A DNA stretch of 9,092 nt from an uncultured Porphyromonadaceae bacterium (GTDB lineage: Bacteria > Bacteroidota > Bacteroidia > Bacteroidales > Muribaculaceae): positions 1 to 9,092 of the forward strand of contig URII01000073.1 in assembly GCA_900547825.1 (NCBI GenBank), read 5' to 3'. Both the position numbers and the translations under genes were made by a program. Positions 7,865 through 9,092 of the stretch are shown one piece after another. A model generated the notes under the pieces. The model was given only the letters and a program-made list of their open reading frames with translations, did not search any database and was not told where the DNA came from. Every line of letters starts with the position of its first letter. Within the stretch, counting starts at the first letter, position 1.

Positions 7865-7878
7865 ATATTGCGCAATAT
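7865..7878. promoter_or_regulatory. perfect 14-bp palindrome, possible operator
   Basis: ATATTGCGCAATAT is fully self-complementary. It lies 24 bp upstream of the protease ATG, in the presumed leader. Its GCGC centre stands out in very AT-rich sequence. It could be a binding site for a dimeric regulator or a small RNA structure. Function is inferred only from symmetry and position. Confidence 0.4.
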
Positions 7879-8045
7879 ACACAATTAAAAAAACAAAAGC
7901 AAGTTTTTGCTACAAAATATTACAATGATTACTAAAATATTTTTGCAAAATACCAATTTGTTTGTATGGGTGTGGGTGGTACGTGGTTCTGTGGGGTTGC
8001 TGGTGGCAAAAAGTAATGAAGTATAGACTGTGGGTATGGTTTTTT

Positions 8046-8065
8046 TAATTATTAAAAAATAATTA
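8046..8065. repeat. AT-rich inverted repeat upstream of the LRR promoter
   Basis: An 8-bp stem (8046-8053 with 8058-8065, TAATTATT paired with AATAATTA) encloses an AAAA loop and is flanked by T- and A-runs. It sits about 35 bp before the -7 box of the plus-strand gene. It may act as an upstream promoter element or a weak terminator in either direction. In such AT-rich DNA, chance is also possible. Confidence 0.3.
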
Positions 8066-8077
8066 TTGAAAAAATAG

Positions 8078-8107
8078 TGTGATAATTGGTGAAAATATTT
8101 ATCTTTG
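8078..8107 (+). promoter_or_regulatory. Bacteroidetes-type promoter for the downstream LRR gene
   Basis: TATCTTTG at 8100-8107 is an exact match to the TAnnTTTG -7 element used by the primary sigma factor of Bacteroidetes. The -33 element (consensus TTTG, about 19-21 bp upstream) is only approximate: TGTG at 8078-8081 with an 18-bp spacer. Transcription would begin around 8112-8116, giving a leader of roughly 40 bases before the ATG at 8157. Confidence 0.6.
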
Positions 8108-8156
8108 CGAATGTCAGCGAGTGCCACTTTAGTTATTAATTCGAATTTAATGCCGT

Positions 8157-9092
8157 ATGAAATTCTCATTCAAGTTATTCATCATTCCTGTATTCGCAGC
8201 AATGATTAGTGTAGGTATGCAATCGTATGCCGCAGATTCTTACAGTTTAGGGATTGCTCCAGGTGACAGTTTTGAGCAGGACGGACTGAAGTATTGTCGG
8301 GTGAGTTATGTGGAGGATGCCGCAGTGTTGGTGGGTCATACCCTCACTGCCGATTATTCTGCTCCGATTGAACAATTGGAAATTCCCGGACAGGTGACTG
8401 ACGGGGCGGGAAAGGCGTATAATGTGGTGGGTATAGGATCATCGGCATTGGGTAGATTAAATATACTACGCCTTATACTTCCGCCTACAATCGGTGAGAT
8501 TGACGGACATGCGTTTAATGATATAGCGCAGCTTGAATATGTCGGATTTAAGTCCGGAGGTCTCAAAGTTGTGGGCCCGGAGGCTTTCAGCGGGGTGTCT
8601 TCGGGGCATTATGAGACTGTTGTGGAGTTGCCGGAAGGTGTGGTGGCGATATGTAACGATGGCTTCCGGACAAGTTGTGCACATACGTTGATATTGCCCT
8701 CGACGCTTGAATATGTAGGGGTACGTGCGCTTGCAGGGAATTATTTTATGAAAAGGATTGTGCTCAAGGCTGTGGAACCTCCGGTGGCGGATGGTGCTAT
8801 GTTTGGCTCGTATATTGTCGGGCCGACCAATCTGTATGAATCGCCGATCGGGTTAGACCGCTGTGTGCTGGCTGTGCCGCAGGAGAGTATCGACAAGTAC
8901 CGTGCTGCGCCGGGGTGGAGTATGTTTGCTCATATCGAGGCTATGACACCGGAAGAGGCTGCGGGCATAGCTCCTCCCTCTCCGGCATCGGAGCGGACGT
9001 CGGTGAGTGTGAGCTCGGGACGCGGCTGTGTGGATGATGCGTGGGCTACACCGTACTGCTATGTTTTACGCTGTTCAAAACCGGCAGTCTCG
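8157..9092 (+). CDS. BspA-like LRR_5 surface protein, 3' end beyond window
   Basis: There are 312 open codons with no stop before the window ends. The ATG at 8157 begins a good signal peptide (MKFSFKLFIIPVFAAMISVG ... SYAA, 1-26). LRR_5 repeats fill about 70-200, with the pattern VVGIGSSALGRLNILRLILP, IDGHAFNDIAQLEYVGF, VVGPEAFSGV and VAICNDGFRTSCAHTLILP. Then comes the cap module shared with the two LRR genes of the opposite operon: EPPVADGAMFGSYI ... CVLAVPQESIDKYRAAPGWSMFAHIEAM (207-263). A Pro/Ser-rich linker follows (IAPPSPASERTSVSV). A T9SS sorting domain would be expected next, but the last 25 residues in this frame do not resemble one, while a neighbouring frame does. The gene is divergent from the protease operon and has its own promoter. 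LRR identity is firm; binding partner and surface anchoring are inferred. Confidence 0.82.
   Translation, partial: MKFSFKLFIIPVFAAMISVGMQSYAADSYSLGIAPGDSFEQDGLKYCRVSYVEDAAVLVGHTLTADYSAPIEQLEIPGQVTDGAGKAYNVVGIGSSALGRLNILRLILPPTIGEIDGHAFNDIAQLEYVGFKSGGLKVVGPEAFSGVSSGHYETVVELPEGVVAICNDGFRTSCAHTLILPSTLEYVGVRALAGNYFMKRIVLKAVEPPVADGAMFGSYIVGPTNLYESPIGLDRCVLAVPQESIDKYRAAPGWSMFAHIEAMTPEEAAGIAPPSPASERTSVSVSSGRGCVDDAWATPYCYVLRCSKPAVS

Larger units (their letters stand above)
7841..8156. other. divergent AT-rich intergenic region between the protease operon and an LRR gene
   Basis: This 316-bp region holds the leaders and promoters of two outward-facing transcription units. I see a promoter box for the plus-strand gene (8100-8107), a 14-bp palindrome close to the protease start (7865-7878), a small hairpin (7898-7911), a G/T-rich patch (7958-8006) and an AT-rich hairpin (8046-8065). 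A 10-bp palindrome AATTCGAATT lies at 8138-8147 in the LRR leader. No clean TAnnTTTG match faces the protease gene; TATTTTG near 7945-7955 on the minus strand is one base short. I see no credible coding sequence, transposon ends or tRNA. Confidence 0.7.

Noticed and set aside
7841..7882. GTG start at 7882 for the protease
   Set aside because: It would place 14 unrelated residues before a textbook signal peptide beginning at the ATG at 7840.
5400..7900. Insertion of the protease gene by a transposon or integron
   Set aside because: Despite the composition shift, I found no transposase, integrase, terminal inverted repeats or target duplication at either edge.
7885..8169. 94-codon minus-strand open frame in the divergent intergenic region
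   Set aside because: It overlaps the LRR promoter and start, is low-complexity (Lys/Phe/Ile/Asn, THTHT) and reflects AT-rich and G/T-skewed non-coding DNA.

Overview
The window looks like a Bacteroidota genome, order Bacteroidales. A Muribaculaceae-like gut bacterium is my best guess (inference). The evidence is two proteins ending in type IX secretion (T9SS) C-terminal sorting domains, BspA-like LRR_5 surface proteins, a TAnnTTTG-type promoter box (TATCTTTG at 8100-8107), and no recognisable Shine-Dalgarno sequences before the starts I examined.

Region 1 (1-~580, minus strand) is a C-terminal piece of aspartyl-tRNA synthetase (AspS) that stops abruptly. It abuts, in opposite orientation, the last 54 codons of a different gene (583-747, plus). 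That second gene was probably a DUF151 bifunctional nuclease with a C-terminal UVR motif. Both genes are cut at the same few bases, so this looks like a chimeric junction, either an assembly error at a contig edge or a real rearrangement.

Region 2 (583-3523, plus strand, GC-rich) is a housekeeping cluster. It holds the UVR-motif tail, a NupG-family nucleoside:H+ symporter, the 16S rRNA m3U1498 methyltransferase RsmE (overlapping the symporter by ATGA), and a small lipoprotein with a lipocalin-like start. A strong GC-rich hairpin at 3546-3579 closes it and can also serve the convergent operon.

Region 3 (7840 down to 3613, minus strand) is a tight three-gene operon for exported proteins. The first gene is an 806-aa gingipain-family (C25) cysteine protease with signal peptide, C25-type propeptide, an apparently intact His482/Cys518 dyad and a T9SS sorting domain. 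Eleven bases later comes a 262-aa LRR_5 protein without a sorting domain. It overlaps by ATGA a 336-aa LRR_5 protein that has one. The protease gene is strikingly AT-rich compared with everything around it.

Region 4 is a 316-bp AT-rich divergent intergenic region with a recognisable promoter for the plus-strand gene, a perfect 14-bp palindrome before the protease start, and a G/T-rich patch. After it comes a third LRR_5 paralogue (8157 to the window end, plus strand, incomplete). Regions 3 and 4 together form a surface/secretion locus pairing a T9SS protease with three related LRR proteins that share a C-terminal cap module. Whether they act together is inference.
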